Program-made: the position numbers and the translations under genes
Assembly: GCF_001905595.1 (NCBI RefSeq)
Contig: NZ_LIXI01000009.1
Span: 124,001-188,000, forward strand
Source of the DNA: Streptomyces sp. CB00316
GTDB taxonomy: Bacteria > Actinomycetota > Actinomycetes > Streptomycetales > Streptomycetaceae
Length of the DNA: 64,000 bases
Reading direction: 5' to 3'
The notes under the pieces: generated by a model
Told to the model about the DNA's origin: nothing
Databases searched by the model: none
Seen by the model: only the letters and a program-made list of their open reading frames with translations
Part shown: piece by piece, positions 33,132 to 42,676 of the stretch
Layout: every line of letters starts with the position of its first letter
How positions within the stretch are numbered: position 1 is the stretch's first letter

Positions 33132-34082
33132 TCAGACGGTCCCCGACAACTGGTGCAGCACCGCGTTCAGCAGCCCCTCGGCGTCCAGGTCGACCCCGCT
33201 GCCGCGCAGGAACACGGCGTTGAGCAACTGGTCGGTGGCCAGCTCACCCGGGGCCCGGCGCCGCAGGAAGGTCTGGAGCAGGTCGTCGATCTCCCGCAGC
33301 GCCTCCTCGCCCAGGTGCGCGGCGACGATGGCCCGCAGCTGCTCCTCGTCGGGCACCGGCAGATCAAGACGGACGCAGCGGCGCAGGAACGCCGCCGGGA
33401 AGTCCCGCTCACCGTTGCTGGTGATGATGACCACCGGGAACTCCGTGCAGTGCACCCTGCCGCGCTCCACCGTCGCGGTCCCGTCCCCGTCGGCCGTCAG
33501 CACCTCCACGGTCGCCTGCTCCTCGGGCAGCCGGATCAGCTCGGGTATGTCGAAGACGCCCTCCTCGAAGACGGTCAGCAGGTCGTTGGGGAGGTCGACA
33601 TCGCCCTTGTCCATCTCGTCCACGAGCAGGGCGCGCGGCGAGGAGCCTGGCACCAGCGCCGTACCCAGCGGACCGAGGCGGATGAAGCTGCCGATGGAGG
33701 GCTCCGCCTCGCCCCGGTCGCGGCTCAGCGTGGTCTCCCGCAGCCGCCCGATCGCGTCGTACTGGTAGAGCGCGTCCTGCACGTTGGAGCGGCTGTTGAC
33801 GGGCCAGCGCAGCAGCGTCCCCAGGCTCAGCTCATGGGCGACCGCCCGCGCCAGGGACGACTTGCCGGTGCCGGCCGGGCCGGTCACCAGCAGGGGGCGC
33901 CGCAGGTGCAGGGCGGCGTTGACCACGTCGGCGTGCTCGGCGGAGATGAGGTACGGAAGGGGCCCGCGGGCCAGCTCCGGCGTGCCGAACCGGCGCCACG
34001 GCGGCGCGCCGGGCATCGCCACCTCCCGCCGGACGCCGTCACCCCGGAAGATCCGCCAGTCCCCGGCCGTCGGTGTGCTCAT
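33132..34082 (-). CDS. MoxR-family AAA+ ATPase of a VMAP-type system
   Basis: A 316-residue AAA+ ATPase. Walker A is GPAGTGKS (68-75), Walker B LLVDEMDKGD (152-161), sensor 1 IITSNGERDFP and the arginine-finger region LRRCVRLDLPVP. The motif set is intact, so it is predicted active. MoxR ATPases work with vWA proteins to remodel or activate complexes. Its ATG overlaps the protease stop (ATGA) and its stop is two bases before the next gene, placing it firmly between a protease and a vWA-like protein. This is the expected order for vWA-MoxR-VMAP ternary systems. Confidence 0.9.
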   Translation of the reverse strand: MSTPTAGDWRIFRGDGVRREVAMPGAPPWRRFGTPELARGPLPYLISAEHADVVNAALHLRRPLLVTGPAGTGKSSLARAVAHELSLGTLLRWPVNSRSNVQDALYQYDAIGRLRETTLSRDRGEAEPSIGSFIRLGPLGTALVPGSSPRALLVDEMDKGDVDLPNDLLTVFEEGVFDIPELIRLPEEQATVEVLTADGDGTATVERGRVHCTEFPVVIITSNGERDFPAAFLRRCVRLDLPVPDEEQLRAIVAAHLGEEALREIDDLLQTFLRRRAPGELATDQLLNAVFLRGSGVDLDAEGLLNAVLHQLSGTV

Positions 34083-36250
34083 CGGGTCTCCTGTGGTTCG
34101 GACAGCTGAAGCTGCGGAACGGTCCGGTCGGCGTCGGCCCAGGCCAGCACCGGGCGGCCGGGGAACTGCTCGGGTCCGTGCACGGTCTTGGCGCGGTAGG
34201 ACCGCACGCCCTCGGGAAGCCGCCGGGTCGCCACCCGGGAGATGTGCTCGACGGCGGCGGACCCGCCGCTCCCGCTCCTGTCCCACACCACGACCGGCAC
34301 CCCCATGGCCAGACACACCTGAACGATCTCGTCGCGCGGGCGAGGGGGAACGTCGACGGACACCCGGACCGCGTCGAGCCGGTCCAGCAGGGTGCCGTAG
34401 ACCTCGCGGGGCTGGGCCGCCGCGTCGTCGAACCGCAGCGACGTGCCCGTGTCCAGCTGACGCCAGCGGCGCCGCCAGTCAGGGAGGAAACGTTCGTTGC
34501 GGCGCAGGAGTTCCGGGCAGTTGACGACCACCGGGTACTCCGCCCCCAGGACGCCCGGCACCACCCCGTCCGGCCCGAAGCACTCCCACTCGTCGATCGG
34601 CAGGTTGAGCCCGGCCCGGTCGACGAGGACCTCCACCAGCGGCCGACGGCCCTCCTGATCGTTGCGGTACAAGGATGCGAGGACCCGCAGCAGTTCGCCC
34701 GCGGCCTCCGTCCCGGAATAGGTGGCTCCGCCGTCCGACGGCATTTGCCGGTGCCCCGCCCCCTCGTCGCACCAGACGCGCAGCCGGAACCGGTCGCCGT
34801 CGGCCCGCACGACATGGGCCAGCAGCCGGGCGGGTCCGCCCGTCGAGGCGACCGCCGCAGCCCAGTCCCCGGCGTCCGAGCGCCGTTCGCCCAGCGCGGA
34901 CCTCGGTATCCCCAGCCGGGCGGCCACGCCGTCGTTCCACAGCCGGAGCTCGGCGCGCTGCGCGGGCGACCCCAGCACGGCGACGTACTCCACCACCCGC
35001 AGCAGCGCGGGCACCCGCACGTCCTCGCCGTCGGCGCTGGTGCGGCTGTCGCCCTGCAGACACTCCAGGGCGTCCAGAAGGGCGTCGACCCCCACCGAAC
35101 CCGGTTCCACCGGCAGCGGCGCGGCCAGCGGCAGCGCGGCCCTGACCGTCTCCGGCAGCCGGTCCAGCTGCTGCTCCGGCAGCGCGTCCAGGAGCGTGTG
35201 CAGCTTGCGGTACTCCCGTGGCGAGAGGAAGCGGTACGTGGGGGAGAGCGGCCCGACCGTGAGCAGATGCGCGACGACGCCCGGGTCCTGCCGCAGCACC
35301 TCGGTGAGCGCGGCGATCGCGCGTGGTTCGCCCACCAGCTGCCGGGCGAACTCCGCGGGCGTGGGAGCCGAACCGTCCTGAGGGGTGGAGAGGCCGAAAC
35401 GCTCCGCCACCGCACGGCCCGTGTCGGCGCGCAGCACGGGTGAGGGCAGGGCCGCCTCGATCAGGTCCGTCAGCAGTTCCACCGCCGGGTCGTCGTCGGG
35501 CGCCCCCGCCACGGGGTCGAACAGGTGGCCGGCCCCGGCCGCCCGCAGCTCGTCCTCCACCCGCTGCCACGGGATGCACCAGCTCCGCCGCGCGATGTCC
35601 TGGGTGCTGAAGGCGTACGGGCGCCCGGTGGCGGGGTCGGCCGGCGGCATGATGTGCGCCGCGACGATGCCCACGACGGCACGCTCCGCACCCCACCAGA
35701 CCGGTCCGCCACTGTAGGCGGGGCCGATCGGCATGCCCATCGGCTCGCCGTCCACGTACCCGATCACGTCGTCACAGGTCTTCACCCGGACGTCGGCGAA
35801 CGAGCTCCGCAGATTGGTGGCGTGCCACGCACGCAGCGACTGGCCCTCCGCCATCCGCCGCCGCTGGGGCACCGCTACCTGCTCGGACCCCGGGACCTCC
35901 AATCGCAGCACCGCGAGGTCGCCGAGCCACTCCTGGTCCCGGTCCTCGCGGACCGGACCCCGCCCGTCCAGCCGGCGCGGCGCCACCCAGTGGGTGACCC
36001 GTCCGGCGTACCTGCGGGTGCTGTTGGCACCGTGCACCACGACCATCACCGTCCCGCGGGCCGGCAGCCCGGCCGCGAACATGTCCCGGCCCAGCGCGTC
36101 GTTGACCACGTGGGCGCAGGTCAGCAGATGACCGGCGGCCAGCATCACACCGGCGCCCGCCGTCCTCCCGTCGTCGGCGCGCAGCAGCGAAACCACGAAG
36201 CGCTGCGGATCGGCCGAGTCGGACGGGCCGGGCGCGGTGAACCAGCCCAC
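34079..36250 (-). CDS. Trypsin-like protease fused to VMAP-type C-terminal region
   Basis: A 723-residue protein. Residues 15-235 are a trypsin-like domain with an intact triad: H47 in LLTCAHVV, D111 in GDLAVLRL, S180 in AYSGGPVW. No signal peptide is visible, so it acts in the cytoplasm. Residues 250-330 are a helical effector-associated-like module. Residues about 475-715 resemble the VMAP-C region: PLVEVLVDRAGLNLPIDEWE, then YPVVVNCPELLRRNERFL, ending in a segment with VVWDRSG. It starts with GTG one base after the stop of the CU044_2847 gene. Proposed role: effector protease held in check by the MoxR-vWA partners. Domain names beyond trypsin are from memory. Confidence 0.85.
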   Translation of the reverse strand: MGWFTAPGPSDSADPQRFVVSLLRADDGRTAGAGVMLAAGHLLTCAHVVNDALGRDMFAAGLPARGTVMVVVHGANSTRRYAGRVTHWVAPRRLDGRGPVREDRDQEWLGDLAVLRLEVPGSEQVAVPQRRRMAEGQSLRAWHATNLRSSFADVRVKTCDDVIGYVDGEPMGMPIGPAYSGGPVWWGAERAVVGIVAAHIMPPADPATGRPYAFSTQDIARRSWCIPWQRVEDELRAAGAGHLFDPVAGAPDDDPAVELLTDLIEAALPSPVLRADTGRAVAERFGLSTPQDGSAPTPAEFARQLVGEPRAIAALTEVLRQDPGVVAHLLTVGPLSPTYRFLSPREYRKLHTLLDALPEQQLDRLPETVRAALPLAAPLPVEPGSVGVDALLDALECLQGDSRTSADGEDVRVPALLRVVEYVAVLGSPAQRAELRLWNDGVAARLGIPRSALGERRSDAGDWAAAVASTGGPARLLAHVVRADGDRFRLRVWCDEGAGHRQMPSDGGATYSGTEAAGELLRVLASLYRNDQEGRRPLVEVLVDRAGLNLPIDEWECFGPDGVVPGVLGAEYPVVVNCPELLRRNERFLPDWRRRWRQLDTGTSLRFDDAAAQPREVYGTLLDRLDAVRVSVDVPPRPRDEIVQVCLAMGVPVVVWDRSGSGGSAAVEHISRVATRRLPEGVRSYRAKTVHGPEQFPGRPVLAWADADRTVPQLQLSEPQETR

Positions 36251-36251
36251 G

Positions 36252-36647
36252 TCAGCCCGTGGGCCCGGCCGGCTGCCAGGTGGCGGAGACGGTGAGATGG
36301 GCCTGCCCGGCGGAGGTCACGACGCCGAGCTTCAGGTCGCCGCCCACCTGGATGCCGAAGGTGACGTTGACCTCCTGCGGCGGCCGGTCCGCGGACAGCA
36401 CGGCGTCGTGGACCTCCTGGATCAGCGGTCCGAGCGGCTGCAGCGCGGTGCGCAGCGCGCCCGCCGCGAGTACGGCCGCGCGACGGCGCCCCCGGGCCAC
36501 CGGAACGCTGCGCCCCATCCCCTCGGGAAGATCGTCCACCGGCTCGCCGGACCCTTCGGACGGGTCCGGCCGGGACTCCTCCGGGGCGGTCAGCTCGAAG
36601 CGGACCGCCGTACCGTCGGCCAGGAGTAGCTCCGCATAGTTCGACAC
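36252..36647 (-). CDS. CU044_2847 family (trypsin-co-occurring) protein
   Basis: A 131-residue protein. N-terminal part YAELLLADGTAVRFEL and C-terminal part VNVTFGIQVGGDLKLGVVTS match the CU044_2847/Trypco1 family, named for its co-occurrence with trypsin-like genes. It is likely a small adaptor or sensor; function is unknown. The start is ambiguous: GTG at 36647 or two codons upstream at 36653; the shorter one gives the usual N-terminus. The upstream TGTGGGG is too close for a normal ribosome site, so the transcript may be leaderless. First gene of the operon; its stop is one base from the protease start. Confidence 0.78.
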   Translation of the reverse strand: MSNYAELLLADGTAVRFELTAPEESRPDPSEGSGEPVDDLPEGMGRSVPVARGRRRAAVLAAGALRTALQPLGPLIQEVHDAVLSADRPPQEVNVTFGIQVGGDLKLGVVTSAGQAHLTVSATWQPAGPTG

Positions 36648-36734
36648 CCCCACAGTGTGCCGGGGAATCGTCCGCCGGTCAGTGGATACACCCAACTCCC
36701 CGGCAGGAAGATGCTGTTGTGGGGTGGGGCGGAA

Positions 36735-37607
36735 TCATCCGTTCAGTCGCCGGAACAGCCCTTCCTGCACCACCGACACCAGCAGCTGCCCCGAACGGTC
36801 GTAGATCCGGCCCCGGGCCAGACCGCGCCCGCCCGTCGCGATGGGCGACTCCTGGTCGTACAGGAACCACTCGTCCGCCCGGAACGGCCGGTGGAACCAC
36901 ATAGCGTGATCCAGCGACGCCATGTCGAAGCCCCGCGGGCCCCACAGCGGCTCCACCGGGATGCGCACCGCGTCCAGCAGCGTCATGTCGCTCGCGTACG
37001 TCAGCGCGCAGGTGTGCACCAGCGGGTCGTCGCCCAGCGGGCCCACCGCCCGCATCCACACCGCGCTGCGCGGATCGGCGTCCTTGATCTCCTCCTGCGT
37101 CCAGCGCAGCCGGTCGACGTACCGGATGTCGAAGGGCTGGCGCCGGGCCATCCGCTCCAGCGCCTCCGGCAGCTCGCCCAGGTGCTCGCGCACCTCCTCG
37201 GCCACCGTCGGCAGCTCCTCCGGGTCCGGCACGATCCGGGCCGGCGGTAGCTGGTGCTCGAAGCCCGCCTCCTCGGGGCGGTGGAAGGAGGCCGTCAGGT
37301 TGAAGATCGTCCGGCCCTCCTGGACGGCCGTGACCCGCCGGGTGGTGAAGGACCGGCCGTCCCGGACCCGCTCCACCTGGTAGACGATCGGCACGCCGGG
37401 GCGGCCCGGCCGCAGGAAGTAGGCGTGCAGCGAGTGCACCGGCCGCTCCCCGTCGGTCGTCCGGCCCGCCGCCACCAGCGCCTGGCCCGCGACCTGCCCG
37501 CCGAAGACCCGTTGCAGGGACTCCTCGGGGCTGCGGCCGCGGAAGATGTTGACCTCGATCCGCTCCAGGTCGAGAAGGTCGACCAGGCGCTCGGCCGGGT
37601 TCGTCAT
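36735..37607 (-). CDS. tesB: Acyl-CoA thioesterase II
   Basis: A 290-residue double-hotdog thioesterase. FGGQVAGQALVAAGRTT and HSLHAYFLRPGRPGVP are the N-terminal signature; the C-terminal hotdog contains MTLLDAVRIP, the catalytic Asp region SLDHAMWFHRPFRADEW and ATGGRGLARGRIYD. It hydrolyses acyl-CoA in the cytoplasm. GGAGAGG precedes the ATG at 37607; the in-frame ATG five codons earlier overlaps this site. It lies 34 bp downstream of the helicase gene. Confidence 0.93.
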   Translation of the reverse strand: MTNPAERLVDLLDLERIEVNIFRGRSPEESLQRVFGGQVAGQALVAAGRTTDGERPVHSLHAYFLRPGRPGVPIVYQVERVRDGRSFTTRRVTAVQEGRTIFNLTASFHRPEEAGFEHQLPPARIVPDPEELPTVAEEVREHLGELPEALERMARRQPFDIRYVDRLRWTQEEIKDADPRSAVWMRAVGPLGDDPLVHTCALTYASDMTLLDAVRIPVEPLWGPRGFDMASLDHAMWFHRPFRADEWFLYDQESPIATGGRGLARGRIYDRSGQLLVSVVQEGLFRRLNG

Positions 37608-37641
37608 GCCGTACCTCTCCACTTCCGCGTCAGGGATCCGC

Positions 37642-40155
37642 TCACAGCTGGCCGACCTCGGTGACCCGGACGACCGCCCGGCCCTCCTCGTCGGACGCGG
37701 CCAGGTCCACCTCGGCCTTGATGCCCCAGTCGTGGTCGTCCGCCGGGTCGGCGAACGCCTGCCAGACCCGCCACAGCCCGTGCGCCGGGTCCTCCTCGAT
37801 CTTCAGCAGCTTCGGGCCGCGCGCGTCAGGACCGGTGCCGATCTCCTCGTGCGCGTCCCAGTACGCGTCCAGAGCCTCGCCCCACGCGTCCTCGTCCCAC
37901 CCGGAGTCGCCGTCCAGCTCACCCAGGTCACGTGCCCGGTCCAGCGCGGCCAGCTCCACCCGCCGGAACATCGCGTTGCGCACCAGCACCCGGAAGGCGC
38001 GCGGGTTCGCCGTGACCGGTTTGACCTCGTCCGCCTTCTCCTGCGCCTGCTCGGCCGTCTCCACCTCGGGGTTGGCCAGCTGCTCCCACTCGTCCAGCAG
38101 ACTGGAGTCCACCTGGCGCACCATCTCGCCGAGCCAGGAGATCAGGTCCTGGAGGTCCTCCGACTTCACGTCGTCCGGGATCGTGTGCTCCAGCGCCTTG
38201 TAGGCGCTCGCCAGATACCGCAGCACGATGCCCTCGGTCCGGGCCAGCTCGTAGTGCGAGGTGAACTCCGTGAAGGTCATGGCCCGTTCGTACATGTCCC
38301 GGATCACCGACTTCGGCGACACCGGGTGGTCGTTCACCCACGGATGGCTCGTGCGGTACACGTCGTAGGCGTGCCACAGCAGCTCGCTCAGCGGCTTGGG
38401 GTACGTGACCTCCTGGAGCCGCTCCATCCGCTCCTCGTACTCGACCCCGTCGGCCTTCATCTGCCCCACGGCCTCGCCGCGCGCCTTGTTCTGCTGGGCG
38501 GCCAGGATCTGCCGGGGATCGTCCAGCGTCGACTCGACCACCGAGACCATGTCCAGCGCGTACGACGGGGATTCGGCGTCCAGCAGGTCGAACGCGGCCA
38601 GCGCGAACGTCGACAGCGGCTGGTTCAGCGCGAAGTCCTGCTGGAGGTCGACCGTCAGCCGCACGATCCGGCCCTCGGCGTCCGGCGTCTCCAACTGCTC
38701 CACCACCCCGCCGTCCAGCAGCGAGCGGTAGATGGCGATCGCCCGGCGGATGTGGCGCAGCTGCGCCCGGCGCGGCTCGTGGTTGTCCTCCAGCAGATGC
38801 CGCATCGCCTCGAAGGCGTTACCGGGACGGGCGATGACCGCGAGCAGCATCGTGTGCGTGACCCGGAAGCGGGAGCTCAGCGGCTCCGGCTCGGACTGGA
38901 TCAGCTTGTCGAACGTGGTCTCCGACCAGGCGACGAACCCCTCGGGCGCCTTCTTGCGGACCACCTTGCGCTTCTTCTTCGGGTCGTCGCCCGCCTTCTT
39001 GACGGCCTTCTCGTTCTCGATGACGTGCTCGGGGGCCTGCGCCACGACGAATCCGGCCGTGTCGAACCCGGCCCGCCCGGCGCGTCCCGCGATCTGGTGG
39101 AACTCCCGCGCCCGCAGGGTCCGCACGCGGGTCCCGTCGTACTTGGTCAGCGCCGTGAACAGCACCGTACGGATGGGTACGTTGACGCCGACGCCGAGCG
39201 TGTCCGTACCGCAGATCACCTTCAGCAGACCCGCCTGGGCCAGCTTCTCCACCAGGCGGCGGTACTTGGGCAGCATCCCCGCGTGGTGCACCCCGATGCC
39301 GTGGCGCACGTACCGTGAGAGGTTCTGGCCGAACTTGGTGGTGAAGCGGAAGCTGCCGATCAGATCGGCGATCTTCTCCTTCTCCTCCTTCGTGCACATG
39401 TTGATGCTCATCAGCGACTGCGCCCGCTCCACGGCCGCGGCCTGTGTGAAGTGCACGATGTAGACGGGTGACTGCCGGGTGTCCAGCAGCTCGGTCAGCG
39501 TCTCGGTGATCGGCGTGAAGCGGTACTCGTAGCTCAGCGGCACCGGGCGGGTCGCCGAGCGCACCACGGAGGTGGGGCGGCCGGTGCGCCGGGTCAGGTC
39601 CTTCTCGAACATCGCGACGTCGCCGAGCGTCGCCGACATCAGCACGAACTGTGCCTGCGGCAGCTCCAGCAGCGGGATCTGCCAGGCCCAGCCGCGGTCC
39701 GGCTCGGCGTAGAAGTGGAACTCGTCCATCACGACCTGGCCGATGTCGGCGTACTTCCCGTCACGCAGCGCGATGGAGGCCAGGACCTCGGCCGTACAGC
39801 AGATCACCGGGGCGTCCGCGTTGACCGAGGCGTCACCGGTGAGCATGCCGACGTTCTCGGTACCGAAGAGCTTGCACAGGTCGAAGAACTTCTCCGAGAC
39901 CAGCGCCTTGATCGGCGCGGTGTAGAAGGTGACCTTGTCCTGGGCCAGCGCGGTGAAGTGCGCGGCCGCCGCCACCAGGCTCTTGCCCGAGCCGGTCGGG
40001 GTGGAGAGGATCACGTTCGCCCCGGACACCACCTCGATCAGCGCCTCCTCCTGAGCCGGATAAAGCGTGATGCCCTGGCTCTCGGTCCATGACGAGAAGG
40101 CCTCGAAGAGGGCGTCGGGGTCGGCGGTCTGGGGCAGCTGGTCGATGAGGGTCAC
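37642..40155 (-). CDS. DEAD/DEAH-box RNA helicase with DUF3516 domain
   Basis: An 837-residue SF2 helicase of the Ski2/HelY-like type. Motif I: STPTGSGKS (51-59); motif II: DEFHFY (DEVH-type); motif III: LMSATLGD; motif VI: HQIAGRAGRAGFD. After the helicase core comes a lysine-rich linker (DDPKKKRKVVRKKAP) and the DUF3516 C-terminal region ending in VRVTEVGQL. GTG at 40155 is preceded by GATGGGGGC, and gives the usual N-terminus of actinomycete homologues; upstream ATG codons would enter the intergenic region. Likely role in RNA turnover; not proven for this family. Confidence 0.9.
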   Translation of the reverse strand: MTLIDQLPQTADPDALFEAFSSWTESQGITLYPAQEEALIEVVSGANVILSTPTGSGKSLVAAAAHFTALAQDKVTFYTAPIKALVSEKFFDLCKLFGTENVGMLTGDASVNADAPVICCTAEVLASIALRDGKYADIGQVVMDEFHFYAEPDRGWAWQIPLLELPQAQFVLMSATLGDVAMFEKDLTRRTGRPTSVVRSATRPVPLSYEYRFTPITETLTELLDTRQSPVYIVHFTQAAAVERAQSLMSINMCTKEEKEKIADLIGSFRFTTKFGQNLSRYVRHGIGVHHAGMLPKYRRLVEKLAQAGLLKVICGTDTLGVGVNVPIRTVLFTALTKYDGTRVRTLRAREFHQIAGRAGRAGFDTAGFVVAQAPEHVIENEKAVKKAGDDPKKKRKVVRKKAPEGFVAWSETTFDKLIQSEPEPLSSRFRVTHTMLLAVIARPGNAFEAMRHLLEDNHEPRRAQLRHIRRAIAIYRSLLDGGVVEQLETPDAEGRIVRLTVDLQQDFALNQPLSTFALAAFDLLDAESPSYALDMVSVVESTLDDPRQILAAQQNKARGEAVGQMKADGVEYEERMERLQEVTYPKPLSELLWHAYDVYRTSHPWVNDHPVSPKSVIRDMYERAMTFTEFTSHYELARTEGIVLRYLASAYKALEHTIPDDVKSEDLQDLISWLGEMVRQVDSSLLDEWEQLANPEVETAEQAQEKADEVKPVTANPRAFRVLVRNAMFRRVELAALDRARDLGELDGDSGWDEDAWGEALDAYWDAHEEIGTGPDARGPKLLKIEEDPAHGLWRVWQAFADPADDHDWGIKAEVDLAASDEEGRAVVRVTEVGQL

Positions 40156-40292
40156 GCCCCCATCTTGCCTGTCTTCCGCCCGGATGAGGGAACCGGCGGA
40201 CATCACGAAGATCATGGGCGATACGCTGCGCACTCAACCAGCCCGCGCCGCACCGGTGATGGGCACACCACGCTCTGGGGGCGGAACAAGCC

Positions 40293-41084
40293 ATGATGGG
40301 ACCGGCACACTCTCTGTCAGGGGCAGCCGCCTGGCTGGGGGTGGGCGCGGCGGCCGCCGCCACCGGCCACACGATGCCCTGGCCCGTCCTCGTCGTCGGG
40401 GCGCTGATCTGCGCGGGAGCCGCGCTCGCCCCCGACCTCGACCACAAGTCCGCCACCATCTCGCGCGCCTTCGGCCCGCTCTCGAAGGGGCTCTGCGAGA
40501 TCACCGACAAGCTCTCGTACGCCGTCTACAAGGCCACCAGGAGCAAGGCCGACCCCCGCCGCACCGGCGGCCACCGGACACTGACCCACACCTGGTTCTT
40601 CGCCGTCCTGATGGGCGCCGGCTGCTCCTTCGCCGCCATCACCGGCGGGCGCTGGGCAGTCCTCGCGATCCTCTTCGTCCACCTGGTGCTCGCCGTCGAG
40701 GGCCTGCTCTGGCGCGCCGCCCGGGTCTCCAGCGACATCCTGGTCTGGCTGCTCGGCGCCACCAGCGCCTGGATCCTCGCCGGTGTCCTGGACCAGCCCG
40801 GCAGCGGCGCCGGCTGGCTCTTCGAGGCCCCCGGACAGGAGTACATGTGGCTCGGGCTGCCCATCGTGCTGGGCGCCCTGGTCCACGACATCGGGGACGC
40901 GCTGACCGTCTCCGGCTGCCCGGTCCTGTGGCCGCTGCCGATCGGCGGCAAGCGCTGGTACCCGCTCGGCCCTCCGAAGTTCATGCGGTTCCGGGCCGGC
41001 AGCTGGGTGGAGATCAAGGTGCTGATGCCCGCGTTCATGGTGCTCGGGGGAGTGGGCGGGGCGGCCGCCCTCAACTACATATGA
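40293..41084 (+). CDS. YdjM/DUF457 membrane-bound metal-dependent hydrolase-like protein
   Basis: A 263-residue membrane protein with about six helices. It has the family pattern: MMGPAHSLSGAAAW, APDLDHKSATISRAFGP, GHRTLTHTWFF and LVHDIGDALTVSGCP; the His and Asp pairs are the proposed metal ligands. E. coli YdjM is an SOS-linked membrane protein; here no LexA box is obvious. GGGGGCGGAAC is upstream of two tandem ATG codons (40293 and 40296). The hairpin that follows separates it from the ligase. Confidence 0.88.
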   Translation: MMGPAHSLSGAAAWLGVGAAAAATGHTMPWPVLVVGALICAGAALAPDLDHKSATISRAFGPLSKGLCEITDKLSYAVYKATRSKADPRRTGGHRTLTHTWFFAVLMGAGCSFAAITGGRWAVLAILFVHLVLAVEGLLWRAARVSSDILVWLLGATSAWILAGVLDQPGSGAGWLFEAPGQEYMWLGLPIVLGALVHDIGDALTVSGCPVLWPLPIGGKRWYPLGPPKFMRFRAGSWVEIKVLMPAFMVLGGVGGAAALNYI

Positions 41085-41087
41085 CGC

Positions 41088-41112
41088 ACCGCCCGTGTTG
41101 CGGACGGGCGGT
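41088..41112 (+). terminator. Hairpin between the YdjM-like and DNA ligase genes
   Basis: ACCGCCCGT-GTTGCGG-ACGGGCGGT has 9-bp perfect arms. It lies three bases after the membrane protein stop and 28 bases before the ligase ATG, so it can end the first transcript; the ligase then needs its own promoter very close to the start. Confidence 0.6.
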
Positions 41113-41140
41113 CCGCCCGGGCCCGTAGCACCATGGCCGC

Positions 41141-42676
41141 ATGCTGCTCGCCGAGCTCGCCCAGGTCTCCCTGGAGGTCGCCGCCACCTCCGCCCGGTCC
41201 AAGAAGGTGGCGCTCCTCGCCGCACTCTTCCGGGATGCCGGACCCGAGGACGTCCCCGTCGTCATCCCGTACCTCGCCGGACGGCTGCCCCAGGGCCGGA
41301 TCGGCGTCGGCTGGCGGAGCCTGGGGGACCCGGTGGAACCCGCCGCCGAGCCCACGCTCACCGTCACCGGGGTCGACGCCGAGCTGACCGCGCTGGCCGC
41401 GATCTCCGGCACCGGCTCCCAGGCCCTGCGCCGGGACCGGCTGCGCGTCCTGTTCGCCGCCGCCACCGCCGATGAGCAGCACTTCCTGCGGGCCCTGCTC
41501 ACCGGGGAGGTCCGCCAGGGCGCCCTGGAAGCCGTCGCCGCCGACGCGCTGGCCCGGGCCGCCGAGGCACCGCCCGCCGACGTCCGCCGGGCCGTGATGC
41601 TCGCCGGATCGCTCCAGGAGGTGGCCCGGACCCTCCTCGCTGACGGCCCCGGGGCGCTCGCCGCCTTCCGGCTCACCGTGGGGCGGCCCGTCCACCCGAT
41701 GCTGGCCCACACCGCGGCCACGGTCACCGAGGCCGTGGACAAGCTGGGCCCCTGCGCCGTCGAGGAGAAGCTCGACGGCATCCGCGTGCAGGTGCACCGG
41801 GACGGTGACCGGGTCCGCGCCTACACCCGGACCCTGGACGACATCACCGACCGGCTGCCCGAACTGGTCACCGCCGTGGCCGCCCTGGAGACCGGGCGCT
41901 TCATCCTGGACGGCGAGGTGATCGCGCTGGGGGATGACGGCAGGCCGCGCCCCTTCCAGGACACCGCCGCCCGGGTGGGCTCGCGCCGTGACGTGGCCGC
42001 CGCTGCCGCGGGCGTACCCATCGTGCCCGTCTTCTTCGACGCCCTCTCCGCCGACGGGGAGGACCTGCTCGACCTCCCCTTCGCCGAGCGCCACGCGGCC
42101 CTGGCCCGGCTGGTCCCCGAGGCCTTGCGGGTCCGGCGCGCCCTCGTGCCCGACCCGGCGGACGCCGGTGCCCGCCGGGCCGCCGAGGCGTTCCTCGCCG
42201 AGACCCTGGAGCGCGGCCACGAGGGGGTCGTCGTCAAGGACCTGGGCGCCGCCTACAGCGCGGGCCGCCGGGGAGCCTCCTGGCTGAAGGTCAAGCCGGT
42301 GCACACCCTGGACCTGGTGGTGCTGGCCGCCGAATGGGGGAGCGGACGGCGCACCGGCAAGCTCTCCAACCTCCACCTGGGTGCCCGACGCCCCGACGGC
42401 ACGTTCGCGATGCTCGGCAAGACCTTCAAGGGGCTCACCGACGCCCTGCTGGAGTGGCAGACGGAGAAGCTGCGCGCGCTGACGACCGGCGAGGACGGAC
42501 ACATCGTGACCGTGCGCCCGGAACTCGTCGTGGAGATCGCCTACGACGGGCTCCAGCGTTCCACCCGCTACCCGGCGGGCGTCACCCTCCGGTTCGCCCG
42601 GGTCCTGCGCTACCGCGAGGACAAGACCGCGCAGGAGGCGGACACGGTGGAGACGGTCCTCTCACGGCAGCGCTGA
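41141..42676 (+). CDS. ATP-dependent DNA ligase
   Basis: A 511-residue ATP-dependent ligase like mycobacterial LigB. The N-terminal DNA-binding domain covers 1-180. The adenylated lysine is K210 in EEKLDGIRV (motif I). Motif III is FILDGEVIAL, motif IV HEGVVVKDLG, motif V SWLKVKP, and the C-terminal OB domain contains ELVVEIAYDGLQRS. It seals nicks with ATP and is thought to aid repair beside the essential NAD-dependent LigA. No Ku or primase gene is adjacent, so it is not the NHEJ LigD system. Confidence 0.94.
   Translation: MLLAELAQVSLEVAATSARSKKVALLAALFRDAGPEDVPVVIPYLAGRLPQGRIGVGWRSLGDPVEPAAEPTLTVTGVDAELTALAAISGTGSQALRRDRLRVLFAAATADEQHFLRALLTGEVRQGALEAVAADALARAAEAPPADVRRAVMLAGSLQEVARTLLADGPGALAAFRLTVGRPVHPMLAHTAATVTEAVDKLGPCAVEEKLDGIRVQVHRDGDRVRAYTRTLDDITDRLPELVTAVAALETGRFILDGEVIALGDDGRPRPFQDTAARVGSRRDVAAAAAGVPIVPVFFDALSADGEDLLDLPFAERHAALARLVPEALRVRRALVPDPADAGARRAAEAFLAETLERGHEGVVVKDLGAAYSAGRRGASWLKVKPVHTLDLVVLAAEWGSGRRTGKLSNLHLGARRPDGTFAMLGKTFKGLTDALLEWQTEKLRALTTGEDGHIVTVRPELVVEIAYDGLQRSTRYPAGVTLRFARVLRYREDKTAQEADTVETVLSRQR

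Noticed and set aside
31529..33223. 564-codon plus-strand frame across the SAV_2336-type gene
   Set aside because: Antisense shadow; Ser/Arg-rich with poor codon use.
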